Shown here piece by piece: positions 1 to 11,639 of a stretch of DNA of 64,000 bases (the first letter of the stretch is position 1; each line of letters starts with the position of its first letter). Both the position numbers and the translations under genes were made by a program. Source of the DNA: Sipunculus nudus (Eukaryota > Annelida > Sipuncula > Golfingiida > Sipunculidae); assembly GCA_026874595.1 (NCBI GenBank), contig CM049307.1, positions 73,942,643-74,006,642 of the forward strand, read 5' to 3'. The notes beneath the pieces are model-generated. The model searched no databases, was not told the DNA's origin, and worked only from the letters and a program-made list of their open reading frames with translations.

Positions 1-179
1 TTTCTGAATTTGTAATTTACAAAGTCCATTATATTCGGGCCCACAACTTGAAGAAATTACACTTAACAGACTTAATTTCTAGCATGTATATGGAAAATAT
101 ATAGGAGAATACCAGTACTTCTGGTAAATATTAAGAAAGAAAAACAGACCGATCAGTGGTTTTGATATAAGGCAGTCCT

Positions 180-425
180 GAAGTGTGATAATAGGTTTTT
201 AATGGAAACCTGAGGTTTTTCCTTAATTTCTCGAAGGAATGAAGTTGCAGTGACCCAGTTTCCGGTTTGGTAGGAGATTTTGGGGACATCTAACAGTATG
301 CCAAATTTTGGATTCATAGGTCTAATGATTTCAAAACGTGCCAATCTAACGGACGGATAGACGACGGACAATGGACAATGACTATAGCTCAGATAACGTA
401 TAGTCAGCTGAGCTAAAAAAAATTT
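180..425 (+). repeat. Dispersed repeat fragment (GACGGAC-type tail)
   Basis: The right part reads AACGGACGGATAGACGACGG and then CTATAGCTCAG...CAGCTGAGCTAAAAA, a tail style I associate with moderately repeated mollusc elements. A 134-codon open frame lies across it on the minus strand (153-557), but it has no recognisable domain and follows the repeat, so I do not call it a gene. Family identity is from memory of repeat style, not a database match. Confidence 0.35.
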
Positions 426-1203
426 AGGCAGCTTCTGTAGTCTAACAGGTAGAACACATGATTTATACCTGGGAGGTGGAAAGTTAAAATCATAGCCCAG
501 TAGTGTGCTTGTCTTGGATGGGCCATTAAAGCCATGATTGTTACAGAAGATGGACAAGATACTGAAACTTGTACCACCGTACTCAACTGATTAGCAGACA
601 GATTAAAATCATGTACAATATTTCAAAAAGAACTATACAGCTACTTATAAGGTGGTCCAAGATTACCTGCTGATGGCTCAGATGAATTCAAACCAGCTAA
701 CATCTTCATGCTGTCTGGGTATTTCACTGCCACCTGGTTCTTATCCTTCAGGATGGCTGCCATGTCATGTCATTTAGCCATCAACTCAATCATGCCTCCT
801 CATCCAGATATATTCCAAAGAAGTCTCCCTCTACCTATAAATGTCAAGTTAGCCAAATCAAAAATCAGTTTGCTTGGAATAGTTTACTGATAGATCAGGT
901 ATTATATAAAACCTTGAATTCACCTACACAAAGTAAAATAATGAAATCATTTACATGATGAAAAAGATTGGGTGACTCTGGCTTTTCATATTATTATTGT
1001 AGGAGACTTGTTATTCTCAGGTTGAAGAATCTGTACATTGTAAACAGGATCATGCATGCAACACGTCACTAGTAACTTGTTTACCTTTAGCCTAAAGATC
1101 CATTGGGATTATAGTATCATCTGAAAGAGTATTTTCACTGGTAGGACTAGTGATTGTAATATAGATTTTTTTAATAGAAAATCTGGAAGTAATTACCCTT
1201 ATA
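426..1203. other. No gene seen
   Basis: Unique-looking AT-rich sequence with no open frame above 65 codons and no convincing exon. Nothing further is supported. Confidence 0.5.
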
Positions 1204-1320
1204 CAGGGGCGGATCCAGGATTTAGAAAATGTGTCATACAGACCCTTATGTGTGTGTCTGTGACTCCCCCCCCCCCCCCCCCCCCGAGTCCTGGAACTTA
1301 AAGATAAATTGACGCCACTG
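1204..1320. mobile_element. Short hAT-like MITE copy with poly-C tract
   Basis: It starts CAGGGGCGGATCCAGGATTT and ends GACGCCACTG, so the termini are partly inverted (CAG-GGGCG against CAGTGGCG). A run of 20 C occupies 1266-1285. Related ends occur at 9754-10571, 32734-32930 and 58463-58655. No 8-bp target duplication is visible, so the boundaries are approximate. Confidence 0.4.
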
Positions 1321-1358
1321 GCTGTCAGGATTAGCAAACCTTAGATATCTCATTTACT

Positions 1359-1520
1359 TTATATCCAAACATGGGCGTTCTTCTCCACAAATCCAGGGTA
1401 ACCTCGACACCCTGTCTCTGCCATGTACTCGTGCATCCTCTCTCTCAGTTCCTGATATTAATGCTGGAGCCACTTGGTCTCGGGCTTGATGGAGGCAGTG
1501 TCTGGATCTTTAACATAAAA
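1359..1520 (-). pseudogene. Coding-like segment with an in-frame stop
   Basis: On the minus strand one frame is open from 1520 to the stop at 1359-1361 apart from a single TAA at 1458-1460. Before the stop it reads KDPDTASIKPETKWLQH and after it YQELRERMHEYMAETG, CRGYPGFVEKNAHVWI. Codon choice is protein-like (AAG, GAG, CTC, ATC, GCC), and the charged helix-like composition is unlike the surrounding AT-rich DNA. Skipping the one TAA codon leaves a continuous 54-codon frame. I do not recognise the protein family. It could be a decayed retrocopy, an exon damaged by one codon, or, if the ATATCAG before GAACTG is a splice acceptor, a shorter exon. No clear donor follows. Confidence 0.35.
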
Positions 1521-2439
1521 TTACCGGTACTCAGAAATACTATATATACCGTATGAATCTGAATTAAGCAGGCCCCAGGCAGAGCTGATTCATTGGGATT
1601 CAATTTGCATTATTTTTTTTGCAGGAAAACTAGTCATAATAGAATAACTACTTATTAAAACTACTTCTACTAAAATAATAGTTTCCACTTTACCAGTGAA
1701 ATGTTCTGTTTTAATACTTACTACCAAGAGTTATTCTATTTTTCAAGAAATGGAACATTTTTTCTTTAAAGGGGAAAACAATTTTGTACTGTTTAATAGA
1801 AGAAGGGGAACCTTTTATTTTTGAACACATTGTGCACACATGGAAAACAACTTGGCTTCATGTCATATTGCACCAACTTGTTATTTAAGTGATTATATAT
1901 ATATATATAATTATATATATATATATATATATTTATATAATACACATTCACACATATATATATATTAAATACACATACCGGTATATTTTTTTAATACCGT
2001 TGTAAGTTTCCTTATTTGAATTGCCCTACCTATGTTTGATAATTTATGAAAAAAACATGACGGTGCATGCAAGTCCAGCACTTCAGTCCCTGCTCAGTTA
2101 TGCGTGACATGCTCTCTCAGACCAAACATGTACGCTCGCACTTGGTATTCTCTGCACCAAAGGTGTGTTGGCCCATGTAACTATTTTACTGGTCTTATGC
2201 CACTGCAATGATGTTCAAGTTCCACTGATAAAGAATGAAAGGAATAAATTGTATGGCACTGAGAAGCTGACAAGTTGGTATTCTCACTGGAATTGGATTA
2301 AATCCTGTTGGGTCTCAATAAAATATAGGCAAAACCTGCCTCCTCTTACCTTGATCATGTTCTAGGTAAATAAATCATTATTCTTGTAAGTCGTTTGAGT
2401 CAGGTTTTCATTTGCACTGAAAAAGACATGATTTGGATT
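1521..2439. other. AT-rich non-coding, microsatellite
   Basis: No exon or gene is supported. An interrupted (AT)n tract lies at about 1892-1940. A 66-codon plus-strand frame at 2165-2365 has no recognisable features. Confidence 0.5.
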
Positions 2440-2497
2440 TTATCCGACACATGACTTCTTGGCCTTGACCCTTTTATTCCAAGCGGCCAGGGTCTTC
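2440..2497 (-). CDS. Candidate terminal coding exon
   Basis: On the minus strand a pyrimidine-rich stretch ending TTCTGTGTGCAG is followed immediately by a short frame reading KTLAAWNKRVKAKKSCVG and then TAA (2440-2442). The codons are strongly biased to G/C at the third position (AAG, ACC, CTG, GCC, GTC), unlike the flanking AT-rich sequence. The exon would begin at 2497 with one base completing a codon from an upstream exon. The product would have a basic C-terminus, but I recognise no family. No poly(A) signal is obvious just downstream, and no upstream partner exon was found, so this may be a chance frame. Confidence 0.3.
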
Positions 2498-2679
2498 CTG
2501 CACACAGAACACAGGGTGACCCGAAAGAAATGAACATGCTGTGTAAAATGATGAAACTTAAATTGGACCACACCAACAATTAATAAGAAAGCCTGTGAAA
2601 AGACAATATATATGACAATATAAACATATATAAACACACATATCAATATTATATATACACTATAATAATATATATGTAA

Positions 2680-2680
<1 letters not shown>

Positions 2681-2717
<37 letters not shown>

Positions 2718-2765
2718 TTATTTAGTATATACTTATAAAGCATATATATATATATATATATATAT
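2681..2765. repeat. (TA)n microsatellites
   Basis: Two long TA runs at 2681-2716 and 2741-2765, separated by AT-rich spacer. Confidence 0.9.
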
Positions 2766-2799
2766 TCATTTAAAATATCTTTTGAAGATGTTACTGTTT

Positions 2800-3059
2800 T
2801 AATGTTTTTTTTTATAAAGGAATATATTTGTTTTATATTCCTGTGACGTCACACAAACATGTTTTTAATATTTCATTTTTTTGTACTTAATTTCTATTCA
2901 TATTAAACATTTAAATATTTATTGGAAGGGGCATATGACATATTAAAGGCATTGGAACCGAAGCCCCCCCCCCCCCCCACACACACACACAGACACACCC
3001 CACACATAAATTGAAAGTTGGGGTGGGGGCAATTTAATGGAATAGTTTTGCCCATATGC

Positions 3060-3107
<48 letters not shown>

Positions 3108-3321
3108 AAATTTTAATTGTGTAAAATTACCTGAAATCTCTATATTTTTTCTTAATCATTTTGTATGGGCCAACTTGGCCCAAGGTTTGTGTCCTTCTGT
3201 AAAGATTTCCTATAGGATTTTTGTCACCAATATATATTATATATAATATATATATATATTATATATATATTTTTTAAAGAAATGATGTTCCCACGGGCCA
3301 CGCCTATGTTTCTTCTAACAT
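2800..3321. repeat. Poly-C/(CA)n and (AT)n tracts in non-coding DNA
   Basis: A C run and CA dinucleotides lie at about 2965-3000, (AT)n at 3063-3102, and an interrupted TA tract at 3228-3272. A palindromic CRE-like GTGACGTCAC lies near 2842-2851. No gene is seen. Confidence 0.7.
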
Positions 3322-3367
3322 CTGTCAAACAAATAAATTTAGTCTGCGCATGCGCACTGTTTGACAG
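3322..3367. promoter_or_regulatory. Hairpin arms around an NRF1-like palindrome
   Basis: CTGTCAAACA (3322-3331) and TGTTTGACAG (3358-3367) are perfect 10-bp inverted arms. Between them lies TGCGCATGCGCA (3345-3356), an exact match to the NRF1 consensus YGCGCAYGCGCR. Binding is an inference. Confidence 0.35.
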
Positions 3368-3958
3368 TATGCATGGTTTCCCATCGTATCGTGCTCCCTG
3401 TGGCAGAACAGTCAGCCATTAATATTTATTTACACCAAAACACTGCTTCATATTCATAAGAAAAATTAAGAAGGGTACAAAAAAATAAAAGAATATTTTC
3501 TCTTTGGAATATGAACATTTTTAGAATCGGATGACTTAGAATATGCAAGATGTTATTGGATTCTAATGAAGTGATCTAATGTTTTTTACAACATCAATCG
3601 ATCATGACGGCAATGAATTTAGCGTGTCGGTTTTAAACTAAATACACTGGTTAAAGTCAGTTCTAAAAATACTTTACAGCCAAATTAAATACCAAAGCCA
3701 GTGAAATCTAACCAGAAAAATAAGCCTTACCCTTTATATGACCTGTGAAAAACACCCAGGTCCCTTGCTCCTGCTTCAACTTCAACTTTTCAAGTATCTT
3801 CTTCACAAATTTGTCCATGTTGAACTAGAAGACGCTACAAAACACGTGGACAAACACGCAGCTCCTATGCAGCGTCCAATGAGGAAAGGCGATCGCGCAC
3901 GTGCCCCCGTGTCAGAAACAAACTCTAAATGTTACTTTGTATCAGATTATCAGTTTGC
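3368..3958. other. No gene seen
   Basis: AT-rich sequence. An E-box CACGTG lies near 3898-3903. A 108-codon frame (3738-4064) overlaps the CCAAT cluster that follows and has no domain. Confidence 0.45.
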
Positions 3959-4080
3959 GGGCAACCAATTGGCCGCGGTCGGTGTCAACCAATATTCTGG
4001 GCTCTACTCAAACAATATTTGGTTGATTTTAACCAATATCTGCTTCAACCAATTAAATTGGTAGCTGTTTCAACCAATCC
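3959..4080. promoter_or_regulatory. Cluster of CCAAT motifs
   Basis: ACCAAT or AACCAAT occurs five times (near 3964, 3989, 4031, 4047 and 4073), with ATTGG on the other strand as well. The density suggests a degenerate tandem repeat or an NF-Y-type cluster. No start site can be assigned. Confidence 0.35.
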
Positions 4081-4858
4081 GTTTTTAGAGTGTATGTACG
4101 TATTTGTGTTATGACATTTCGGAGAAATGGACACTCAAAAAGAGAAGACAATACCTGAGCTACTGTGCTGAAAATACAGAGCTTGAATGTGCTGATCTCG
4201 GCCAGTACACGTCGTGTCTATGGTTAGTTCCAATGCGATGGCAAAAGTCCTATGATTTAATGTGTTTAAGGTATAAATCCCTGCAAGTCCATGTTTTTTT
4301 TTATGGCAGTTAAAGCACAATAATTGTAAAGGTTACATTCATATAAAAATTAATTTTTGCACAGAAGTGCTATTTATGTCACAGGGATTATTTATGTCCG
4401 TTATGTTACAATATTGTTATTCCTACGTATGGGGTTTAGTGAGACCATATATTATTGATAACTCACGGTTTTGTTTATAGCCAAGAACGTTTTGTAACTG
4501 CACGGAAACATGACCTCGGTTTCCGAGTACAACTCTCTGCTCTTGATCATATTGTATACGAGTTGGAAAAATAAGCTTATCCTTACAAAAACATATTGCT
4601 ATAACAGAACTAGATAAAGGAGGGGATGTCATTTGAACTGCTTCAATTTTCAATAATGCTATTTGAATTTTTTTTTTATTTCAAACAACATTGATTACAT
4701 GAGAAACAGGAACACCGACCCAAATCGTCCACAGGGACATAGTTATTTAAATACTTTTGCATCAAAATATTTCATAATGTTTGTTGAGATTTTTTTTTCA
4801 TTTTGTGTAAAAAAAAACAGGTTAATCACTTCAAAAACATCTGTAGCGGCCTTTGCAG
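4081..4858. other. No gene seen
   Basis: AT-rich DNA. The string TTTTGTTTATAGCCAAG near 4470 recurs at about 16441, so part of this stretch may be another copy of the repeat described at 16345-16660. Confidence 0.4.
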
Positions 4859-5063
4859 CATAATCTGTTGGTAATCAACCAGAACAAAACGTCAGGACTT
4901 CTCTCTGGGGAGGAGAAACATATCAAAGGAAGGCAGGGCCCTCAAGACGCTGGGCCAATCCCCACCAGGCCACAGCCATTGTTTGACACAAAGAGGATTG
5001 TGGGATACGTGGCTGGAGGGAAGTGCGGCTCACAGAGACCTGATCCTTGCGCTAACCGCTCTG
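4859..5063 (+). CDS. Candidate internal coding exon, unknown product
   Basis: An acceptor-like GGCCTTTGCAG is followed by 68 open codons and then a donor CTG|GTAAAAGTG at 5064. The peptide begins HNLLVINQNKTSGLLSGEEK and later contains PIPTRPQPLFDTKRIVGYV and GGKCGSQRPDPCANRSG. Composition is rich in G, P, K and R with a dibasic KR. There is no membrane segment. Codon use is protein-like and the sequence is clearly more GC-rich than its surroundings. The exon would start in phase 0 and leave one base for the next exon. I do not recognise the family. The frame continues only six codons past the donor before TAA, so splicing is needed for a longer product. Confidence 0.35.
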
Positions 5064-6986
5064 GTAAAAGTGTGAGATAAAAGCAGTGAATTGTCCCCAC
5101 GGGGTTTAGACTCAACTAATCTGTCGTCGGCGGGGGGCCCAGTTTTGGAAGATTTCCAAACGGTCATGTTTTGAAGGCGGAAAAGGTGACCGCGTATATT
5201 TTAAAAAGGACTTAGGCACTTCAAAAATGTATAGGTATGTGTCTTAGTGTCCAATCTTAAAAACGATTTATTTTAGAATCATATCCCCAAGGGGGCTTTG
5301 TCTCTTGACAGCTCGTGTAGAATAGTTTAGGATCTTTAACCCTTTGAGATAAGGAAGCAATATTATTGCCTAAACTATATTCATGCAGGTTAAGAACTGC
5401 ATATAAAAGATGCCAAGCCAAGATTCGTGAAAGTAGAACGCTTTTATTGGGTCCTTATTTCAAAAATTGTTATGATGAATCTGTCACTTTTCTACTTGTT
5501 CTTACTCTTTCTATATTTATAAAATGTCTCTGTCCTTACGCATAATTAAATGGGCCTCAAGTGAAAAAATATTTCAATACATTGAAACGAGGTACGAAAC
5601 CAGTATAACTAAATTACTAGTATGTTACCTGTTCTTGATCTATGACAGGTCCTCAGGACCTCGACCGGGTTTGTGCGGGATTTGTTTTCGAATGGTCTAT
5701 AGTTGATAATGAAATCTTTCACATTCGAGACCTTTGTTGGATGGTGCTGTGATTTACTATTCGGGATAAAATGTCAAATTTCTCAGGAGTTACAGGGGGA
5801 AAATTTGGATGGATGTCCCAGGGGAATTGGACCCGGGATACTGTCTTTTAAGTTCCGGGACACCTATTTTACGCCTATCTGTGGATCGCCTTTTATGTCT
5901 CTGATGACATTCCTGCATTTTATGTGCCAAGGAATTTAACTGTTTCCATAACATTGTTCAATTTAAAATCCTGTATGTCCTGTTTTTTTCATGGACCCAG
6001 GAACGCCCGCAGGTTATTCTTGGTGAAAATCCATGAATAAAAAATGATTGACACGACCACTGATTCAGGTCGCTTCTATTGATTATGACTTATTTACCAG
6101 AATGCTATCTGATTCAGTGTTGAAACTGTGGATGGTTTAATTCTCTGAGTCAGTGTCCTGTTCACATACATTAACACGTCAATACACTCTGTTGTAATGT
6201 CTTGTAGGTGAAAGGGATAATATCAGATTATAAAGCAATAACGGACACATACCTGCGCCATCTTCTACTGCATCCATTCAACAACAATTTGGAGATTTAT
6301 AGCTATCCAGTGGCTGGCGTATGGTAGGCCCACAGGCTCTTCTGACTTACGATAAACGTTATGAGTGGCCGAATTGTGCAGTTACCCGTTTGCCCGTTTG
6401 CAATGTGGGGGAGACGGGTACTTCTCGCTTCAGAAGATTACTACACAATGAGTTAACCAATCAGAGATTTACTTGAAGTGTCACAAAAACTACAAAAAAA
6501 AAAAGACTAGTGTAGGGGAGGTGAAAGAAGGTGCTATTAGACTAAATAGGGTAGCCATGTAATCAAGGCACAGCAATTACAGTCATTGTGTATGTATCCG
6601 GCAACTCAGCTAAGGTATATGACACCTGAATACACATAGTCCCAATTAACATTAACAGCTAAATCTTACATATGTAATCAGGATGAAATATACAGACACT
6701 GAGGTTTGCACATATAAGTTTATAAAATGACTGCTCCATAGTACCTTAGGGGGGGGGGGCAGTAAACAGCAGCTAAATTGTCTTGACTGGAACCTCTTGC
6801 CACAACCTCGAGACGTTATTATGATCTCGATAACATTGATCGTTCATCGTGTTGACGTCATCATGACGACGTCACCATGACAACATCAGTTATTCACTAT
6901 GGCTCCTGAAAGGTAAAGGTGCCTTCTTGTCCAAAAATATCTAAATAATTTCTCAATTGGTTTTGATGCTATTTGTGGAATATATG

Positions 6987-6989
<3 letters not shown>
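5064..6989. other. No gene seen
   Basis: No exon is supported. A 78-codon frame at 5703-5939 has mixed composition and no domain. A pair of CRE-like TGACGTCA/GACGTCAC motifs is clustered at about 6853-6884. Confidence 0.45.

Positions 6990-7033
<44 letters not shown>
6990..7033. repeat. (TA)n microsatellite, LTR insertion site
   Basis: A pure TA run ends exactly where the solo LTR begins. TA sequence resumes after the LTR at 7623, so the LTR inserted into this microsatellite. Confidence 0.85.
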
Positions 7034-7037
<4 letters not shown>

Positions 7038-7622
7038 ACGGAACCAAATAACAACAGATCAGATTCAGCAACACTTGGCATCGTGAAATGTCTAGAGGAA
7101 TGAAGTCAGTGGTTTTTTGTTAACAGATAATTATTATTTATTCTTAGAACAATCCTAACATTACAATACACTTAATATCATTTCACAGTATAACAATAAA
7201 ATGAACAGTACCAGAGTGTCCGGATCGTAGGCTTTGATTTCTAGATACCACCACTGTCACAGCTCAACAAGCGTCCTTTAACACCAATAATCCATTTTAA
7301 TAGTAATAATCCAAAGGCAAATTAAGTCCGTTAAATATCTGACAGCACTGCAATTATCGGTAAGGTCCCAAAACTGACGAGAAAGTAACACTCTTAGTGC
7401 TCGCTGGTATTTTCCTTCCTGCCGGCTCTAAACACAGCCCCTAATTTATATTTTCTCACCCGAAAATTCTGGAAATGGAAAATTCCCAAAGAACAATACA
7501 CACGCACATGAACAGAGCCGAAACGCTGGGAACGGTGTCTCGCTGTGCCTGAGCTACACGAATCAGAATGTCAACGGACACATGTAACACTCCTGCGCAC
7601 AATAAAACAGACACCTGTAACA
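7034..7622 (-). mobile_element. Solo LTR, minus orientation
   Basis: The element has TG...CA ends: TGTTACGGAACC at 7034 and CACCTGTAACA at 7622. Read on the minus strand it starts TGTTACAGGTGTCTG and ends GGTTCCGTAACA. It shows TATA-like AAATATAAATTAGGGG and, near its 3' end, the poly(A) signal in AAGAATAAATAATAATTATC. ATAT sequence flanks both sides, consistent with a 4-bp or 6-bp duplication, but the microsatellite makes this uninformative. It aligns along most of its length with the LTR at 12920-13794 in the opposite orientation. No internal gag-pol domain is adjacent, so this is a solo LTR left by LTR-LTR recombination. Superfamily is not proven; Ty3/Gypsy-like is the best guess from the ends and target-site length. 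Confidence 0.75.
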
Positions 7623-8829
7623 ATATATATATATTTGTAAAGACAAATAAACGAGACAACAAATATGGTGGTATTTTGCTGGATCTTGATCAAAATCTAC
7701 ATTTTAAATTTTCGAATTGTTCCAAAATTTACTTCTTTTGCCAATGACCCATTATTCAACAATATTTTATCGACATTCATTGAGAAATTTCTTAGATATA
7801 GAACGGACAAACACACACACACACACACACACACACAAATACAACCATTAACTGGCCAATCCCATAACCCCTACCACTTTCTTTAAGGAGGTAAATACAG
7901 TCATGGAGATTTTACAAATAGTCACCGGTTTAGTCTTAAATTCCATTTGCATTTCATTTATAGGCATATTCTTATGTTATAAGAAATAAAAAAAATGACA
8001 GACTGGATCAAAAGATTTTAGCATGTAAAAGACAATAAAAAAAATATATGCAAAATTTACCAATTGTATATTAATTATCATAGGAGCTTACTTTATTTTC
8101 CTTTCCTTAAATAAAAACAAATCCTGTATAGAAACATGTTCAGCAGTATCTCTCTGACTATCTTTTTCTTTCCCATTGCTAACCAAATTACCAGTAACTT
8201 ATCGGAGCGTGGCTTTGAGGGGTTTCTCGGTTTGTTTAGACAAACGTTGTCTTCCTCGTCACCGCTATGCTTTGCACACTAAGTGGATAACAGGGCATCG
8301 CTAGATTTATTGAAGTCATCTGACGATCAGCTCCGAGGTTTTCGAAGATTTACGTCGGGCCTTTAAGAAGTCTTCCTGTCATGATGACGGTCATGTCAGC
8401 AGACCTCGTCCAGACGATATTGATTTTGTAATTGAACTTACACCGGCAACGAAAACTTATCCTTAACTTTAACCCTCTCGATTAGCACAGTTTATCAGCT
8501 TAGGTCGGTGGATAATTCAAGCACGGTTTAATAAGAATACCTAAGTGCATTCCAAAGTACTTTGTCCTGTTTTCAATCCATTCCTATGGAAACCACTTCG
8601 GCTGGTGGAGGGTTATTTAGGTAAAAATAAGATAAATTGTTCCCGATAAACAATGTTTATTTCCAACTGAATTTCTTGAATTAAAAGTAAAAAATGGATA
8701 ATAAAGCGAAGGATTTCCTGTAAATACAGTATACAGTATAATGCCGCATATATCGGGGAAAAAATATGTATTTTATTTGGGTAATTTAATTTATAATGAT
8801 ATATCCGTGATAAAGTAAAAGGGTTTCAG
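7623..8829. other. No gene seen; (CA)n tract
   Basis: (AC)n lies at 7809-7837. The 73-codon frame at 7665-7886 runs through this microsatellite and is not a gene. Confidence 0.5.
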
Positions 8830-9753
8830 CACAATTTCAGAGGGCAGTTGAAGACCCATCGAAGTAAGTGTGAGCAACCGGATAAGCAAAATGATAGACG
8901 GACCAAGGAGGTCAACACGACGGACCAATAGAGGTGAGACCTCGCCGGGCAAAGGTCATTGTATAAAATCTGTACTCATTTCTAGTGACAAGGACATACG
9001 GTTTTGTCAGTCCATACGTGTCGCAGTCTAAATCATTTACATGTGACACATGGCGGGGTCACGGTGACGCATTATAGAGGTCTGGGTAATATTTCCCGCG
9101 TATAAGCTCTGATAGTACGAGTGAAAGCCCTCGACCACATGGCAACGAGGCATCGCTAGCTCGCTCCACTTTACTCGTCAGTTGACCGGCACATGACTGT
9201 CTCCAGATAGAAATGGCAAGGAGACCTACATGTAGGAGCTGAGTTAAAGTCAGCGGTTTGATAGGTTACATCCCTATTTGCACTTACACTACGACCCTTC
9301 ATTACACGAGCGGAGCTCGGTACAAACTACGCTCTCTTCATTAACCCACTGACAACTTTGTTAACCCATGAAGCACCGCATGAGAAACTACGCAGCAAAG
9401 GTGAACTCGGACTCTCTGGCAAGGTCTTCCGTATGCTGGCGCGGCCCACGCCAGACTGTAGTAGCTCACTACTCTTCCTTAACAGTGCACCGACTCTAAT
9501 CATTTCTACTGCCCATTCTGTTCACTCTTAGAGCAAACCTTCGTGAACTATGAGTTACAGCCCCGAAATCAAGTTCCTGACATCTAACTGCCGCCCAAGA
9601 ATTGGGAGCAAGATTTACTGCAGTCTCTCTGACAAGTTTCAGCCGGGGGGTCTGCCCTTATTAATTTAGATGCAGTTTTGTCTTGGTCCCGGTTATTTCT
9701 TGATTTGATGCAGGTTGATATTCATTAAACAAAAACATGATTATAAAAAATAG
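8830..9753. other. GC-richer non-coding stretch
   Basis: Base composition is visibly more GC-rich than the flanks, but stops occur in all frames and no exon is convincing. It could be a regulatory region or an old element. Confidence 0.35.
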
Positions 9754-10571
9754 CAATGGCGGATCCAGAAATTCGAGAACAGGGGCGCTAATTTTGGGTT
9801 AACGGTCGATGGGTATAAAGAAAAAAAAATTCTTAGATTGTGCACATAATTTTTTTGTATTGTATATGTTCCTACATAATATATTAATTATATTTTATTA
9901 AGTATGATTATTATTATTCCATCATGTAATTCAGCCTATCAAAATATTAATATTTTTGTTTATGTCACTTATAAGAATAAAATCTACAGCCTGGTGTTTT
10001 GTAAAGATAATGACAGGTACACGGGGAGGGTATGGGAACAGGTGGCGGTTCGCTTGTTGCTGGAACATCCAAATATTCAATCGTTGGTAACATGTTGGTC
10101 CTAAATATATCTACGTTTATAATTTGCAATACATCATCGTTTAAATGTAATCTTGTGGTAAAATAATTGTTCAAGTCGCATGTTACACTTCGCTTTTTGC
10201 CAGCTTCTTTGGTCTAGGCCTCATGCAGGCACCTGACGTGTAAATTCAGAAAAAAGGTTGTAATGGGTAACTAGGTCGTGCCTCCCTCAAAGACGAGCGT
10301 GATATCTTTTTTTTTAGGAGGGGGTGGGGGTTGTCGATGTTATGACCCATATAATAATACTAACCTCAACTTATGAATAAGAAAGTAAACTGTTGATATC
10401 TTAATAATTTAGTTGCTCAGGAATAAAAAAGATATATGACAAAAAGTAATAAATGATCAATAACAGGGAAAATTAATAGATAAAATGAGATGTTACAGCC
10501 CAACGGGTGGAGGGGGGGGGGGATGAGGGGTGATGGGGCGCCGCTAGCACCCCTCTCTGGACCCGCCACTG
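9754..10571. mobile_element. Non-autonomous TIR element, hAT-like ends
   Basis: The left end CAATGGCGGATCCAGA and the inverted right end CAGTGGCGGGTCCAGA match at 14 of 16 positions. Subterminal GGGGCGC sequences are also inverted. The interior is AT-rich with a G run at about 10511-10521 and no transposase frame. CAGTGGCGG-type termini are typical of hAT-derived MITEs. The 8-bp flanks (AAAAATAG and ATCAGGCA) do not match, so the hAT assignment is tentative. Confidence 0.5.
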
Positions 10572-11639
10572 ATCAGGCATTTGTAAAGAAGGAGTCAATT
10601 GTCTTGCTACTTTTCTTAAGATTCATTTCAGATATCAAAACGAGTGATTCGACCATATAAACCTTGTTAACAGGTCAAAAAGATACTATTATTATAACTT
10701 GAGTGAATAGCAACTTCAATAAAAATGTTTTCGTGTTTGCACATATAAAATAGTACAATATGGGACTGCATCGTGACGTCACAGACCATGTGATTTAGCA
10801 ACACGTGCAGGCATAACACTAAGGGATGTTGACTGTATCAGTTGCAGTCGTTCCTCAGTGGGCTTGTTTTGTAATCTTTATTGTTTGCATTCTACAATAA
10901 ATACGGCGGTCTTATAAAATTAATTGCAAGATAATTTACAAATGAGCTGTACAGCTGTTGGATTTGCCAGTCCGCAGCAAAAGGGACTTTTTCTAAGCCT
11001 CTTTAAGCTGCCTGATGGGTCTATATATACAAAGGGTCACATAGATCCACTTGCAGACACTCACTAAGTAAAGCCTCATTTTTCTTAATTGACCCTAAAC
11101 ATGCTTCATCAGAGAATCACTAGTTTATTGCCTCGTATCTTGTAACTGATATCTTTATGCTACACCACATGGAGTATGATCAAGCCTGATACAGCTGATG
11201 TCAAAGGTTTCAAAGTCTCCCTGCTTGACTCTTGACCCAAGCAGACTGCAAACAAATAATAGTTAATGTGTTAACTTAACTATAAAGTTATATTCGTTAA
11301 TGATAATATTTTGTGAATCTACACTGAATTACATGAACAGTCCTACTATATACGCGTACTCTGAGAGTTTATATATGTACAGTCATAAAGCACATTTAAT
11401 ATTAATACTTTTAATGTTTGCAATCAAAGCCTGCTTACACTTGCGCTGAAAACAACAAAATTAATTTCAGTCATCTGTTAATTAGGAAATCATTATAACG
11501 GCTTCGTTCAAAAGGCTCCTTTCACCCGAATGACAAAGGGAAATATATGGCTTTGTAGCTGTCATGGTTCATGATCTGATTCATTTGTTTTAGTATTATT
11601 AGAATTGATTTATATACAAAGACAGTTGATGTTAAGAAT
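10572..11639. other. No gene seen
   Basis: AT-rich, no supported exon. A palindromic CRE-like GTGACGTCAC lies near 10773-10782. Confidence 0.45.

Noticed and set aside
153..557. 134-codon frame, the longest in the window
   Set aside because: It overlaps a dispersed repeat tail, has no domain and no splice or promoter support; such a length is expected by chance in 64 kb.
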